Part shown: positions 51,932 to 61,638 of the stretch, in pieces
Layout: each line of letters begins with the position of its first letter
Numbering within the stretch: position 1 is the stretch's first letter
From: Bacillus sp. THAF10
GTDB taxonomy: Bacteria; Bacillota; Bacilli; Bacillales; Bacillaceae_I
Assembly (NCBI RefSeq): GCF_009363695.1
Contig: NZ_CP045403.1
Span: forward strand, 538,001-602,000
Direction: 5' to 3'
DNA: 64,000 bases
Notes under the pieces: generated by a model
Database searches by the model: none
What the model saw: the letters and a program-made list of their open reading frames with translations, nothing else
Told to the model about the DNA's origin: nothing
Program-made: the position numbers and the translations under genes

Positions 51932-51948
51932 TTTTTTTTTTTTTTTTT
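51932..51948 (+). other. T17 homopolymer tract
   Basis: Seventeen consecutive T, 48 bp after the zinc-ribbon stop. A weak stem precedes it (GCA...TGC), so it may terminate transcription; the length is unusual and may vary between cells. Confidence 0.5.
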
Positions 51949-52098
51949 GGAATTGGATAATACTGTAAACGAATGCTAAAAGGGACTTTATTGCTACTAA
52001 TATCAAACTTGTCTTATAATCTGGATGTCAGCTACCCTGTAGAGATAGCTTCAGAAAGCTGGATGAGTATTTACATTCAAACAAAATAAAATTCAAAT

Positions 52099-52129
52099 CC
52101 TCTTACATCTGATTGTGAGAGGTTTTTTT
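52099..52129 (+). terminator. Terminator-like hairpin in an 845-bp gap
   Basis: CCTCTTACA-N6-TGTGAGAGG followed by T7. The gene it ends is unclear; an unannotated short transcript from near 52010 is possible. Confidence 0.65.
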
Positions 52130-52259
52130 GCTCTTTTAAACATTTCAACTGGTGTATTGCAGGATTTTACCTTCTAATGGATGAAAAACCGTGGGTTCCT
52201 ATTGCAATCAGGATTTTATGTCTCAAAAAAAATGAGGTAGAGATATGAATATCTAAGCA

Positions 52260-52565
52260 ATATACTTTATCCATTTTTCAGGTTAGCGAGAACCTTAAAA
52301 AGGCGTATTTTAAATATCGTTGAAAGATTTTCCACAGTATTTACAGAGATAGCGTTGGCGTGGACGGTATTTACCGTTCCTCTACACATCTTTGCTTCCG
52401 CAGCGAACACAAGCAAGCCTACTGTTAAAACGACTTTATCGAATACTCTTTAGCAACTTCGTGATTTTGTCGGGTTCATTAGGAAACAAGTCTTGTTTCA
52501 TTGCTTCAAACAATGCTAATTGTTCTGATTTGATAATTCGTTGAATTCTTCATAGTTGTCTAACC
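52260..52565 (-). pseudogene. IS1595-family transposase N-terminal remnant
   Basis: On the minus strand: QLALFEAMKQDLFPNEPD, then KITKLLKSIR-stop, then ACVRCGSKDV-stop-RNGKYRPRQRYLCKYCGKSF, which is the N-terminus and zinc ribbon (CxxC...CxxC) of IS1595-type transposases. It has at least three in-frame stops and no catalytic domain. It sits 165 bp before the Wadjet operon. The rest of this gap (52130-52260, 52565-52729) has no gene. Confidence 0.75.
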
Positions 52566-52729
52566 ACATTTTCGAACGCACCAGACCGCATTATATCAAA
52601 CTATTATTGTGGTCAAGCAAGCAACAACCTATACGAAAACAGCATAAATAAAAATATGCCTTAGCACACTTATACCCGTTTATTAACTTTAATCAGCGGC
52701 GATAATAAGGAAAAAAGGATATTGAAGGC

Positions 52730-53854
52730 ATGGATTTGCATAACAAGATTAATGACTTACTAGAAGCTATCCAAGAGAGGCAAGCAGCAAGAAGAAAATT
52801 ATTAAAAGTGGATGATTTTGAGACACAAGTTATCTCGGAAATTGGAAATGCAAGAACCTATCATCAACTTGGCGGTTATCCAGTTTTTTGGCAATGCATT
52901 TCAGAGTTAATAGAGAACGGAAAACTTATGAAGCTATCCGAATCTAAGACCAATGGAAAGAATCCTCCATTGCACCAACGTTATTGGCTTCTTCCTAAAT
53001 ATGCAGAGAACCAATGGAAGAAAGAAGAAATAGCCAAAATGATGGGGTGCTTGGATTTAAGTTTCTATCTAAACAATAAAAAACACCAAACTGAAGAAGA
53101 TTGGCGATTTATAAATAGAATCTATCAATTTCTTATAAGTAGCAACGAAGAAAGTTTGGTTATTAATCGAGAGGAGCGTTCGCAAATGCTATTTCGGAAT
53201 GAAAAGTGCCCTAATGACATTGAAGCCGAGAAATTTCTGTCATCTCCAGAAGGAAGTCGTCTGCTGAATCGTCTAAAGCTAACAGAAAAAGAGCTAAAAT
53301 ATAAAATCGTGAGAGAGCCCTTCCATTATTGGGAGAATAAAAAGGCTCCTGAGACTCACAATCAAGAAGTGATAATTGTTGAGGGTCTTGCCACTTATAA
53401 CACGTTGAAAGAAATCCTGACATTAGAGCTGCCTTGGAATTTTGGACCTATACCGCGATACCTAATATGGGGGGAAGGTTATAGAATTGAACGAACCATT
53501 GATTACCTTAATGAAATTGCGGACAATCCAAAAGACCTGATAATTCGTTATGTCGGTGACATGGACTATGAGGGCTATAACATCTTTGTCAATTTAAAAC
53601 AAAAGAACTGGGACTTAAACATCTCATTAGCACATGCCTTCTACTCTTTCTTAGCATTTCAAGCGGAAGAATTCTCGACCAGTGTTTTCACTAAACAGCG
53701 AATAGTAGAAAGCTACTTGCCGGTACTGAAGGCTGAGTTTGAAGGCTATGAAGAAGTTTACTTAGCCATTGAGGAGTTATGGAGAAACAACAAACGAATC
53801 GCCCAAGAGTGTCTTAATTTTGAGACAATCTACCAGAAAGGGGGATTCTATTAA
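52730..53854 (+). CDS. jetD: JetD, Toprim-type nuclease subunit of Wadjet
   Basis: A 374-residue protein. The N-terminal part (about 1-190) is helical; the C-terminal Toprim domain has E-V-I-I-V-E-G-L-A-T-Y-N-T-L-K-E (about 213-228) and Y-V-G-D-M-D-Y-E-G-Y (about 273-282), the E and DxD metal ligands. JetD is the nuclease that nicks or cleaves plasmid DNA after loop extrusion by JetABC. First gene here, unlike the A-B-C-D order of the best-studied systems. Overlaps jetA (TAATG). Confidence 0.88.
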   Translation: MDLHNKINDLLEAIQERQAARRKLLKVDDFETQVISEIGNARTYHQLGGYPVFWQCISELIENGKLMKLSESKTNGKNPPLHQRYWLLPKYAENQWKKEEIAKMMGCLDLSFYLNNKKHQTEEDWRFINRIYQFLISSNEESLVINREERSQMLFRNEKCPNDIEAEKFLSSPEGSRLLNRLKLTEKELKYKIVREPFHYWENKKAPETHNQEVIIVEGLATYNTLKEILTLELPWNFGPIPRYLIWGEGYRIERTIDYLNEIADNPKDLIIRYVGDMDYEGYNIFVNLKQKNWDLNISLAHAFYSFLAFQAEEFSTSVFTKQRIVESYLPVLKAEFEGYEEVYLAIEELWRNNKRIAQECLNFETIYQKGGFY

Positions 53855-55386
53855 TGGATAGAGTCATGCAGTTATCGCTTGAAGATATTGGAGCACGTTA
53901 CAGGACACTCATACCGGTTTGGTTACTTGGAACTGGAGCGGATTTCGGAGAGTTAAACCCATACGCCAGGCATCTTTCTTTTGGGTTGTTGACCATCGTT
54001 TTTTATCAGGAATTATTGGATGATTTAAAACGCACACGACATGACTTAATTCAATCTGTAAAACAGTTAGCTCGCTGTATGGGACTTGAATGCACAGAGG
54101 AAGAAGCCGAAAAAGTTGTAGATGCCATAATGGTTAATGCTCATAGTAAAAAGCATACCTTCTCATTCCAGGAACAATATTATGACGAAGTGACCGGTAA
54201 GTGGGAAACATTTAGATTTCAATATTTGGAAGTTGATAGAGATGTAAGTGATTTAGACGAAGGAAATATCATTTACACTTTAACTTCTGAGGCGAAGGAA
54301 CTCTTCTTGAATACGAATGAAATACAAAAGCAACTTCCGATATCCATTCAACAATTATTAGTTGAGCTGCTGATAGAAAAGGGAGATTTAAAATCCGCAT
54401 TAAGGATGTTGGAGTCGCTTAATCATCGTGTTTTAACATTGTTGAAAGAAGAAAAAATCCACAAGGACGAGCTTCTTCGGAACCCTAAGGAAACCATATA
54501 TAAACAAAACAAACGGTGGAGCCATCAATTAGTTGAGGTAGAAAACCAATTCCGAGAAGAAGCAGAAAAATATGCGAAATTAGACAGAATCCTCAAGAAA
54601 ATTGCTATTGCTCCTGAACACCATTCAACGTATCTGCAAATCACTAAAAGATTGATTAAGACAAGAAATTTGCATGATAATCTAGCGAAAATGGTTATTG
54701 AAAATATCAGGATTGAATTAGAAATACTTAATAAGTATTTCAGGAGTATTTGGTTAAGCAATACTACCTCCTTCCGCAAAACGATATGGGAGCAACAGGC
54801 AAAGGTAGTGGGTTTTTCAAGACCGGACGACATGCTCGATTTAGTCGAGTCTATGATTTCACCTAGTAAGCCTTCGATACTGCCTTTAGAGTGGGGAATC
54901 GATAATCAGACAGAATTACCGGTTAATACATTCGCGGGGCGCAATAGAAGTCCTCTAGAACAACTTGAACCCGTTACGATGGATTGGGAGTCCATACTTC
55001 TATTGTGGAAACCAGTAATTGACGAACTGATTAAAAATGGGAAAGTTTCTTTGGGTTTCTTGAAAGAGTTAGACGAGTTCACATTAGCCAGATGGGTAGA
55101 AAATCGAGAAGCATTTGATTTCTGGTTAGCATTTTCATCCTCTGAGGAACCATTTTTAATCAGCAAGGAAAATCTAGAAGACGAGAATGATGATAAAGCT
55201 ATTTTGCTATCAAAATTAATGGCAGTTTATCCAGAACTGGACATTCTTTGGGGCAAGGAGATTGAAAGTATTCCAGTCACTGAAACCACGATTCTAAGAA
55301 ATAAAGTAGATGTATCAAAATTTATTCTGATACTAAAGGAGGAAAAGACAGATGAACCAAGCTCAGGTCCAGGAAAACGCAGCTAG
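53854..55386 (+). CDS. jetA: JetA, kleisin-like subunit of Wadjet
   Basis: A 510-residue mostly helical, acidic protein (start MDRVMQLSLEDIGARYRT) of the JetA/MukF-like kleisin group. A coiled-coil region lies around residues 190-260. It would bridge the JetC ATPase dimer, and its end overlaps jetB by 35 bp. ATG 53854 overlaps the jetD stop; AAAGGGGGA precedes it. Confidence 0.85.
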   Translation: MDRVMQLSLEDIGARYRTLIPVWLLGTGADFGELNPYARHLSFGLLTIVFYQELLDDLKRTRHDLIQSVKQLARCMGLECTEEEAEKVVDAIMVNAHSKKHTFSFQEQYYDEVTGKWETFRFQYLEVDRDVSDLDEGNIIYTLTSEAKELFLNTNEIQKQLPISIQQLLVELLIEKGDLKSALRMLESLNHRVLTLLKEEKIHKDELLRNPKETIYKQNKRWSHQLVEVENQFREEAEKYAKLDRILKKIAIAPEHHSTYLQITKRLIKTRNLHDNLAKMVIENIRIELEILNKYFRSIWLSNTTSFRKTIWEQQAKVVGFSRPDDMLDLVESMISPSKPSILPLEWGIDNQTELPVNTFAGRNRSPLEQLEPVTMDWESILLLWKPVIDELIKNGKVSLGFLKELDEFTLARWVENREAFDFWLAFSSSEEPFLISKENLEDENDDKAILLSKLMAVYPELDILWGKEIESIPVTETTILRNKVDVSKFILILKEEKTDEPSSGPGKRS

Positions 55387-56113
55387 ATTATTTGCTGAGT
55401 TGTGGCAACACAAATATCTCCCGAATGACCATGCGTATGTTCATGCCTATGTGGAATCTCAAGATGTGCGGAACTGTTTGAGAAGGATGACTGAACAATT
55501 TGGGTTCAAGATTGTTCGTACAGAAAAAAATATGCACATCATGGCACAGCCGGGGAAGTCGTTTTTAACCAACCCAATAAATGAGTTGCGAAAAAGTGTA
55601 AAAAGTTATGAAACACAAACAGACCTTTACCTGATGGGTGTTATCTGGATGGTCATATTTTCAGAAGCGGATAATGAATTAGCAGGCACAATCAAATGGG
55701 AAAATGACGGTTTTTCTTATGGTGAAATTGAAGATTTAGTAACGAAAACATTGAACCATTGGCAGGAGCTGAATGAAAGTTCGGAAGGTATCTTCGCTAA
55801 AGAATGGTCGCTTGCAGTGACAAGAATGTATGCCAAGTGGAAAGTATTAAGCTTCAACAAGATGGTGAAGGGAAGGGTATCTTATACAAAAGATACCCGA
55901 CTAGGGTTGATTGATTGCGCTGCTAGGGAGTTGGAAAAGGATAAAATGGTTTTCATTGAGCAAACGGCTCAAATGAGTAAGGTAACACCCAAGCCAGTCT
56001 TTTATGAACGTTTAAAGGCAAGATTTGGCAACATGGATAAGTTCCAAGACCGATATGATTTATTGAAGGTATTGATTGAGGATGTAAGAGAAAGTGGAGA
56101 GATGGGGGCGTAA
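55352..56113 (+). CDS. jetB: JetB, KITE-like subunit of Wadjet
   Basis: A 253-residue protein (start MNQAQVQENAARLFAELWQH) with winged-helix-like segments, matching JetB/MukE-type proteins. ATG 55352 has AAAGGAGG upstream. Its last 40 residues (FYERLKARFGNMDKFQDRYD...VRESGE) recur as the C-terminal half of the 56113 ORF. Confidence 0.85.
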   Translation: MNQAQVQENAARLFAELWQHKYLPNDHAYVHAYVESQDVRNCLRRMTEQFGFKIVRTEKNMHIMAQPGKSFLTNPINELRKSVKSYETQTDLYLMGVIWMVIFSEADNELAGTIKWENDGFSYGEIEDLVTKTLNHWQELNESSEGIFAKEWSLAVTRMYAKWKVLSFNKMVKGRVSYTKDTRLGLIDCAARELEKDKMVFIEQTAQMSKVTPKPVFYERLKARFGNMDKFQDRYDLLKVLIEDVRESGEMGA

Positions 56114-56358
56114 TGAAAACAAAATTTGAGAAATTGAGGGTTGTCATATTGAAGTACGATTTCATGGAGGTACTTTCGGAAAATTTTGAGCTAAATTTTA
56201 CTTTTCCTGAACACCATCCGGGTATGATTACCTCAAAAACGTACTTTTATGAACGCATTAAAACCCGTATTGGCAATATGATTAAAAAACGAGACCGATG
56301 TGGTTTATCGAAGGCATCAATTAAGGATGTAAGAGAAAGTGGAGAGGTGAGAGCATAA
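56113..56358 (+). CDS. Chimeric 81-residue ORF: JetC start fused to JetB end
   Basis: Residues 1-38 (FEKLRVVILKYDFMEVLSE, FTFPEHHPG) resemble the JetC N-terminus (LAKMRIVGLQYDSMEIHTE, FTLPEHHPG). Residues 43-81 (FYERIKTRIGNMIKK, IKDVRESGE) resemble the JetB C-terminus. The ORF keeps ATG overlap with both neighbours. It is most simply a tandem duplication of the jetB-jetC junction with the middle deleted. It lacks any Walker motif, so it may be neutral debris or a small regulatory piece. Confidence 0.75.
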   Translation: MKTKFEKLRVVILKYDFMEVLSENFELNFTFPEHHPGMITSKTYFYERIKTRIGNMIKKRDRCGLSKASIKDVRESGEVRA

Positions 56359-59300
56359 TGGAAGCAAGATTGGCGAAAATGCGGATTGTCGGATTGCAAT
56401 ACGATTCAATGGAGATACACACGGAAAATCTTGAACTTGATTTTACGCTTCCGGAACATCATCCTGGTCATGCTATGTACAGTCTTCGTAATGGTGGAGG
56501 TAAAGGTGTCTTTCTACAAACCTTGATACAAACTCTTGAACCTGGCTCACCGTGGAAAAATGAGAAAAATAAAGTAAGTCACTTTTTTTATAATAACGAA
56601 GGGAAGCCCGTATATTATACTGTCCATATTATTCAGGAATGGTATTTGTCGGATATGAAAAGCGTGATATTGGGCATATCTATTGCACCGAAATTTACCT
56701 CATTGGGAAGGGATACAGATGCCTCCTCTGTGGGTCTTGATTATTTTACCTATGTCAAAGAAGTGGGTCCCCTTGAAAAGGTTGATATTTTCAAAGATTA
56801 TCCATTTGATAACTTGTGGGATGAAAAAGAGGAAGAAAGCCTGAGTCTCGATGAACTGAAAGCAAACTTAAAAGATGAAAACGATTATATGTTTTTTCCT
56901 ATGCAAGATGTTGAGGGGTACAGGGAAAAAATTGAGGAATACGGAGTGACGGAGGCAACCATCTCTATTATCAAGCAAATCAATACTTCCGAGGGGGATT
57001 TTGGGGATTTCTTTAAAGGGGCTACTGATAATTTAGGTCTCTTTTATAAATTACTAATTCCAACCATTAACGATAAGATTGAAGGAATTGATTCAAGGAA
57101 CAAAGGTGATGTCTCGTCTATCAGTGTAACGTTCTTGGATACTCTGAAAATATCTAAGGAGTTACCTGACTTGCTTGCGATGGTCGATAACATCGAGCAA
57201 ATCAATGATTTAATCCTACCTTTAAAAGAAAATTTTGAAATGGGGAAGGTACTGGAAATGTCATTGGAGGATTGTATAGGAAAAGGAATATCGTTACTAG
57301 AGCTTCTAGAGGCGGTATCTGCCGAGAAGATGAAAGACCTGTCGGAAAAGGAACAAGAACAAGCTCAACGCAAGAAAGAATTGTATATGACGGAATGGAA
57401 ATTTCACAATGTAGACTACATTTCATTGCGCCAAAAGAAGGATGCCTTAGATGGGGAATACTTTGAATTGGAGCATAAGCAGAAGAAAGAAGATTTAACA
57501 TTAAAATCGGTTAAGAAGGATTTAACGGAATCCAAAGTGCGATTGGAGTTAAAAAGGAGAGAAGACCTGGTCAAATCTATTGATGAAAAAAATCATAGCA
57601 TTGCTGCGCTGATTGAGTCAGAAGACACTTCAGCTTCCAACAAAAAGATGGAAGAAATAAAGCAATACTTTTTGGCGAATTGGAATGAAATTTCAAATCA
57701 ATGGAAAAAAGAAATGAACAGAAATGCGTCTTCAATGAAGGCTCACGAAGAAAAATTGATGTCACTACAAAGTGAACTCCAAACTGAGAGAGAAGAGTGC
57801 AGCGAGATTACATATCAGTTAAGGGATGTAGAGAAGGCAATAAAACATCATGAAGAAAAAATACGAGAAGCAAACAGTCGATATGGTGATGAATTAACAT
57901 ATCTGATTTATGACATATTGGTGTCAGTTGAACAGGAGCATGAAAAGGAGTCGTCAGCTTTACAAGACAAACTTGAGAAGAAGGTTGAAAAAGAACAGAC
58001 TATCCTTAATCTTAACGTAGACATCGGAAAGAAAGAAGTGGAAATTGAGACTCTTAAATTAGATATTGCAAAAACAGCAGAGAATGTGAGGGCGTCAAAA
58101 GAGAAAGAAAATATGATTGTAGATGGCGCTTCCTCTCTTCTAAAAGAGCCAATCACCGCTGAATTAGAAAGACACGAATATGCGGAATTAAGAACGCGTC
58201 TTGAATCTCATCTTCAATCGTATAGGGATAAATACCAAATCGAGCTCAGGAAGAAATGGAACTTGGATGAAGATGTATTTCTAATCGAGGAAGGTGAAAG
58301 CAAAGGATGCTACATTCCTAATAAGGATTTACTCAAGGTTAAAAGCTTGTTGGATGCTCAAAAAATAAATACTATGTTTGGTACAGAGTTTTTGAGTAAG
58401 TTAACCAGGGATGAAGCAAAGTTTGAACTAGAACGAAACCCGGCAATTCGATATAGCATTGTGGTATTGGAGGATAAATTCGAAGGGTTAAATCTTTCAT
58501 TTATTGAGGAAGAATTGCTTCGAAACCATGTTGTATTAATTGACCGAACACAAGCAAGTAAAAAAACAAAACATATAACAACCAATCCGCACCTAAATAA
58601 ATTGGATGAAGTGAATTATGTGTTAAAGGACTTAAGCTTCCTATTTATAGAAGACGATGTTGAGTATCAACAATGGAAAGCAACTTTAGAGAAGCAAGCT
58701 GATGATATTGATTTTGAACTGGAAACTATAAATAATGTAATTAAAAAAGCTGAAAAAGTCATTGGGCAAATCATCCGCATTCTGGATGAGCCGATAAAAG
58801 TGGAGTTAGACAACAGCTATCTTCAATTAGTGAAAGGTGAAAAGGCGGTACAAGATAACTTAATACTGCTTCACAAAAAGCTGGATGACACGCTACAAGA
58901 TAAGCAACAGTTAGAAAGTGATATAAGCCATACTGAAGCCGCTGTAAGGAATCTGGACGAGCAAATGAAGGAACTTGCAGCTCTAAATAAAGCTATCGAG
59001 GAAGATAAGAAAAATAAGAAAGAGAAGTCCAGACTGGAAGAACAAAGGAGTTATAAGGTAAACCTAATCAACCAACTAACACAATCTTATGACCATCTTA
59101 CAACTCAAAAAATCAATAACGAACTCAGTTATAAAGCTTGGTTTGAATATGTGAATAAGCATTTTAGGATTCTTAAAAGGATGCTGAAAGATGTTCACAT
59201 GACAGTTGCAGATGAGGTTGCGTCCTATACCGGTGATGATCTGCGCCCACAATCTTATCCACACAGTTTATCTCCTGAAGCATATAGAAAACTAGTGGAG

Positions 59301-60926
59301 TACCAGGAATTTGAAGCAGATGTTAGCAGCAAGAATGCGAGAATTGCTGATATTAGGGCAGAAGCAAAAGTATTGAATGAGAAATTGGTGGACATTGAAA
59401 CAGAGCTCCAGACCATATGCGGAGATAATAAGTGGAAAGAAATAAATGTTCCTGCGGAAGACATTCTTCATCTTGCCAACGATGTTAAAAAGAATGAAAA
59501 AAATATGGTAGAGGTTCAGAAGAAACTGGACAAGATTCATGAAGATATGAGCTTGAATAACAAAGAAATGGCATCAGTTAAGAGTAGCATAGAAGACAAA
59601 GAACTAGAAATGGAAAAGGATTTCCCGGAAGAAGGAGCTCAGTACATTGACAAAGTGGATTGCAAGGAAGCTAAAGAGCAATATCGATATCAGCGTAGAT
59701 TATTAAAAAGAGAGATTAAAGAAGCTGATGTTCTCATTGCTTCATTACAGAGAACTATGAACGAAATTGAAAACACTGCTCGCTTCATAAGGTCGAATAA
59801 TTTCCATTTAAGCAAAAAGGCTGTTCCATTATCAGAAAAAGAAATAATAAAAGGAATGAACAATCCTGGAGAGTTTTATTTTGAGTGGAACAGTATTTTC
59901 ACTAAGTTCCGAAAGCAAAGCGAAGAGTGCCGTGACTTTATTAGGGGAAAGGTCAATAAATTGAAGGACAAGGTTGAAGCATTTCAACATCTGCCGGAAC
60001 ACTACAAGAACGAATTGGTTTACTTCCTATCAGCTATACGGGATATCGAATACGACGAAGCCATCAACAACTTGAATAACTATCTGGATTGGGCGAAACA
60101 TAACTTGCAGAATGAGCTGGAGCAAAAGGAAAAAGCTGATAAAGCGGTTGGGTTGTGGGTCGACAGAAGCTCAAGAAGAGTCTTACAAATTGTAAGGGAA
60201 CTGGAGAATCTTGTATCAAAAATGACTATTGTAAACTGGACAGGGGAACGTTTTCCGCTTATCAAATACAATAAGCATTTTCCTTTCCCGACTAACCTGG
60301 AGGATATAAAGGTTCTTGTACATGAGTTTTGTATGAATGAAATTGATTGGTATGTAAAGAAAGGAAAAAAAGACGTGGATGATTTAACGGTTTGGGATGT
60401 TGCAAAAACTGTTAATGTCTCCAATGTAGTATTGAAGGCGTTAGGTCAGTATCCGCGACTGTTGATACACATACCAGGAATAGAAGGTGCGCTCCTGCGA
60501 GGAAGTGCGAAACATGCCAAATACAAAGAATGGGAAGTAATCAACAATGGCAGCGTTGACTCGGCGACGAAGAGTGGAGGACAAACCCTAATGGCACAAT
60601 TCATCGTTATAGCGATGCTAATGAGGCAACGCGTAGATGAAAACAGCTCCTTATTTCTTGTGACGGATAACCCTTTTGGTACCATGTCGGCAAATGAATT
60701 GGTTGAAGCAACGTTTAGTTTGCTTGATTTACTTAATATTCAATGGCTAGTGGTAGCTCCACCAATCACAAATGTCCAGATAACCGCTAAATTCCATACC
60801 GTTCATAATATGAGTATTCAAGTGAAGGAAGGCAAGAAGGTCTTAACTAAGAAATTATTTAAGAATTACCGGAAGTTCTTAAATAACATTAGTGTCTTGG
60901 ATAACAATGCGGATAAAGAAGCTTGA
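56358..60926 (+). CDS. jetC: JetC, SMC-like ATPase of Wadjet
   Basis: A 1522-residue SMC/MukB-like protein: Walker A R-N-G-G-G-K-G-V-F-L (about residues 42-51), then long coiled-coil regions (about 290-620 and 780-1260) around a hinge-like central domain, ABC signature S-G-G-Q-T-L-M-A-Q-F (about 1405-1414) and Walker B S-L-F-L-V-T-D-N-P-F-G (about 1430). With JetA and JetB it should form a loop-extruding complex that recognises circular plasmid DNA for JetD. Overlaps the 56113 ORF (TAATG). Confidence 0.93.
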   Translation: MEARLAKMRIVGLQYDSMEIHTENLELDFTLPEHHPGHAMYSLRNGGGKGVFLQTLIQTLEPGSPWKNEKNKVSHFFYNNEGKPVYYTVHIIQEWYLSDMKSVILGISIAPKFTSLGRDTDASSVGLDYFTYVKEVGPLEKVDIFKDYPFDNLWDEKEEESLSLDELKANLKDENDYMFFPMQDVEGYREKIEEYGVTEATISIIKQINTSEGDFGDFFKGATDNLGLFYKLLIPTINDKIEGIDSRNKGDVSSISVTFLDTLKISKELPDLLAMVDNIEQINDLILPLKENFEMGKVLEMSLEDCIGKGISLLELLEAVSAEKMKDLSEKEQEQAQRKKELYMTEWKFHNVDYISLRQKKDALDGEYFELEHKQKKEDLTLKSVKKDLTESKVRLELKRREDLVKSIDEKNHSIAALIESEDTSASNKKMEEIKQYFLANWNEISNQWKKEMNRNASSMKAHEEKLMSLQSELQTEREECSEITYQLRDVEKAIKHHEEKIREANSRYGDELTYLIYDILVSVEQEHEKESSALQDKLEKKVEKEQTILNLNVDIGKKEVEIETLKLDIAKTAENVRASKEKENMIVDGASSLLKEPITAELERHEYAELRTRLESHLQSYRDKYQIELRKKWNLDEDVFLIEEGESKGCYIPNKDLLKVKSLLDAQKINTMFGTEFLSKLTRDEAKFELERNPAIRYSIVVLEDKFEGLNLSFIEEELLRNHVVLIDRTQASKKTKHITTNPHLNKLDEVNYVLKDLSFLFIEDDVEYQQWKATLEKQADDIDFELETINNVIKKAEKVIGQIIRILDEPIKVELDNSYLQLVKGEKAVQDNLILLHKKLDDTLQDKQQLESDISHTEAAVRNLDEQMKELAALNKAIEEDKKNKKEKSRLEEQRSYKVNLINQLTQSYDHLTTQKINNELSYKAWFEYVNKHFRILKRMLKDVHMTVADEVASYTGDDLRPQSYPHSLSPEAYRKLVEYQEFEADVSSKNARIADIRAEAKVLNEKLVDIETELQTICGDNKWKEINVPAEDILHLANDVKKNEKNMVEVQKKLDKIHEDMSLNNKEMASVKSSIEDKELEMEKDFPEEGAQYIDKVDCKEAKEQYRYQRRLLKREIKEADVLIASLQRTMNEIENTARFIRSNNFHLSKKAVPLSEKEIIKGMNNPGEFYFEWNSIFTKFRKQSEECRDFIRGKVNKLKDKVEAFQHLPEHYKNELVYFLSAIRDIEYDEAINNLNNYLDWAKHNLQNELEQKEKADKAVGLWVDRSSRRVLQIVRELENLVSKMTIVNWTGERFPLIKYNKHFPFPTNLEDIKVLVHEFCMNEIDWYVKKGKKDVDDLTVWDVAKTVNVSNVVLKALGQYPRLLIHIPGIEGALLRGSAKHAKYKEWEVINNGSVDSATKSGGQTLMAQFIVIAMLMRQRVDENSSLFLVTDNPFGTMSANELVEATFSLLDLLNIQWLVVAPPITNVQITAKFHTVHNMSIQVKEGKKVLTKKLFKNYRKFLNNISVLDNNADKEA

Positions 60927-61011
60927 TAAGCGATCCTGCGTTATTCGGTTTTCCTGGAAGGCTTATGTATGGATACAGTATACTAAACGTATTTTAATGA
61001 AATTATATGAG

Positions 61012-61042
61012 GTGCACACCTATTAGATAGGTGTGCACTTTT
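61012..61042 (+). terminator. Terminator of the Wadjet operon
   Basis: Perfect 11-bp inverted repeat GTGCACACCTA...TAGGTGTGCAC then TTTT, 85 bp after jetC. Confidence 0.8.
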
Positions 61043-61431
61043 GAATTCATCAATTTTATTAAGGGATGTTCTCTTAAGGGTTGAACAAACAGAAACTTTG
61101 TGTTCGAATAAGAAGATGTGTTTATAGAGGAACGGTAATTATAAGACAATTGGTTAGTGAATTGCATAATTGATATGTAATAAAGCAAATTTCACAATGT
61201 TATTGATATCTTATTAATTTAAGTTTCAATGAGCTATTCTAAAAAGCAAAAAAAACAGCTATACAGCAAGTCATTTATTACATGAAAAGATTGAAATATC
61301 GTTAATTCATGGATTATTCCAATTCCAAACAAAAGGAACGAGACGACCAATATGATTCCTGACGCATTTCCATTACAGCAGTAGCAATAAATAGTTTTGT
61401 CAGGACAATAGAAAATATTTCAAGGACAGGA

Positions 61432-61456
61432 AAAAGTTCGAATCAAGCGAACTTTT
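61432..61456. other. Inverted repeat AAAAGTTCG/CGAACTTTT
   Basis: Perfect nine-base arms with a seven-base loop, just upstream of another hairpin at 61468-61504. Could be part of a terminator pair. Confidence 0.4.
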
Positions 61457-61467
61457 AGGTGTAAAAA

Positions 61468-61505
61468 AAACAGAGCAATAATGTTTAACTCTGCTCTGTT
61501 TTTCT
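61468..61505. terminator. Bidirectional terminator-type hairpin
   Basis: AAACAGAGCA...TGCTCTGTTTTT flanked by A8 and T5. It could terminate the minus-strand gene ending at 61639, although it is 135 bp beyond the stop. Confidence 0.65.
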
Positions 61506-61638
61506 TTCTTATAATATTAGAAAGTTGTCATCGACTTCTATAAGAGACATAATTGCTACCAATATAAAACGTTGAAAAGACATGTCTGCTTTTTTAAAAA
61601 GTGTTATCTTTACAATTTAAAATAACATCTTCCCCTCG

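Larger units (their letters stand above)
60927..61638. other. 712-bp intergenic region after Wadjet
   Basis: No supported gene. Contains three hairpins listed separately. The sequence between them is AT-rich with short broken frames. It is the right edge of the defence island. Confidence 0.5.

Noticed and set aside
51885..52729. Retron or other RT-linked ncRNA
   Set aside because: Hairpins are present, but no reverse transcriptase is encoded nearby.
33236..60926. Prophage or ICE boundary
   Set aside because: No integrase, phage structural gene, tRNA or clear att repeat was seen at either edge, so mobility remains unproven.
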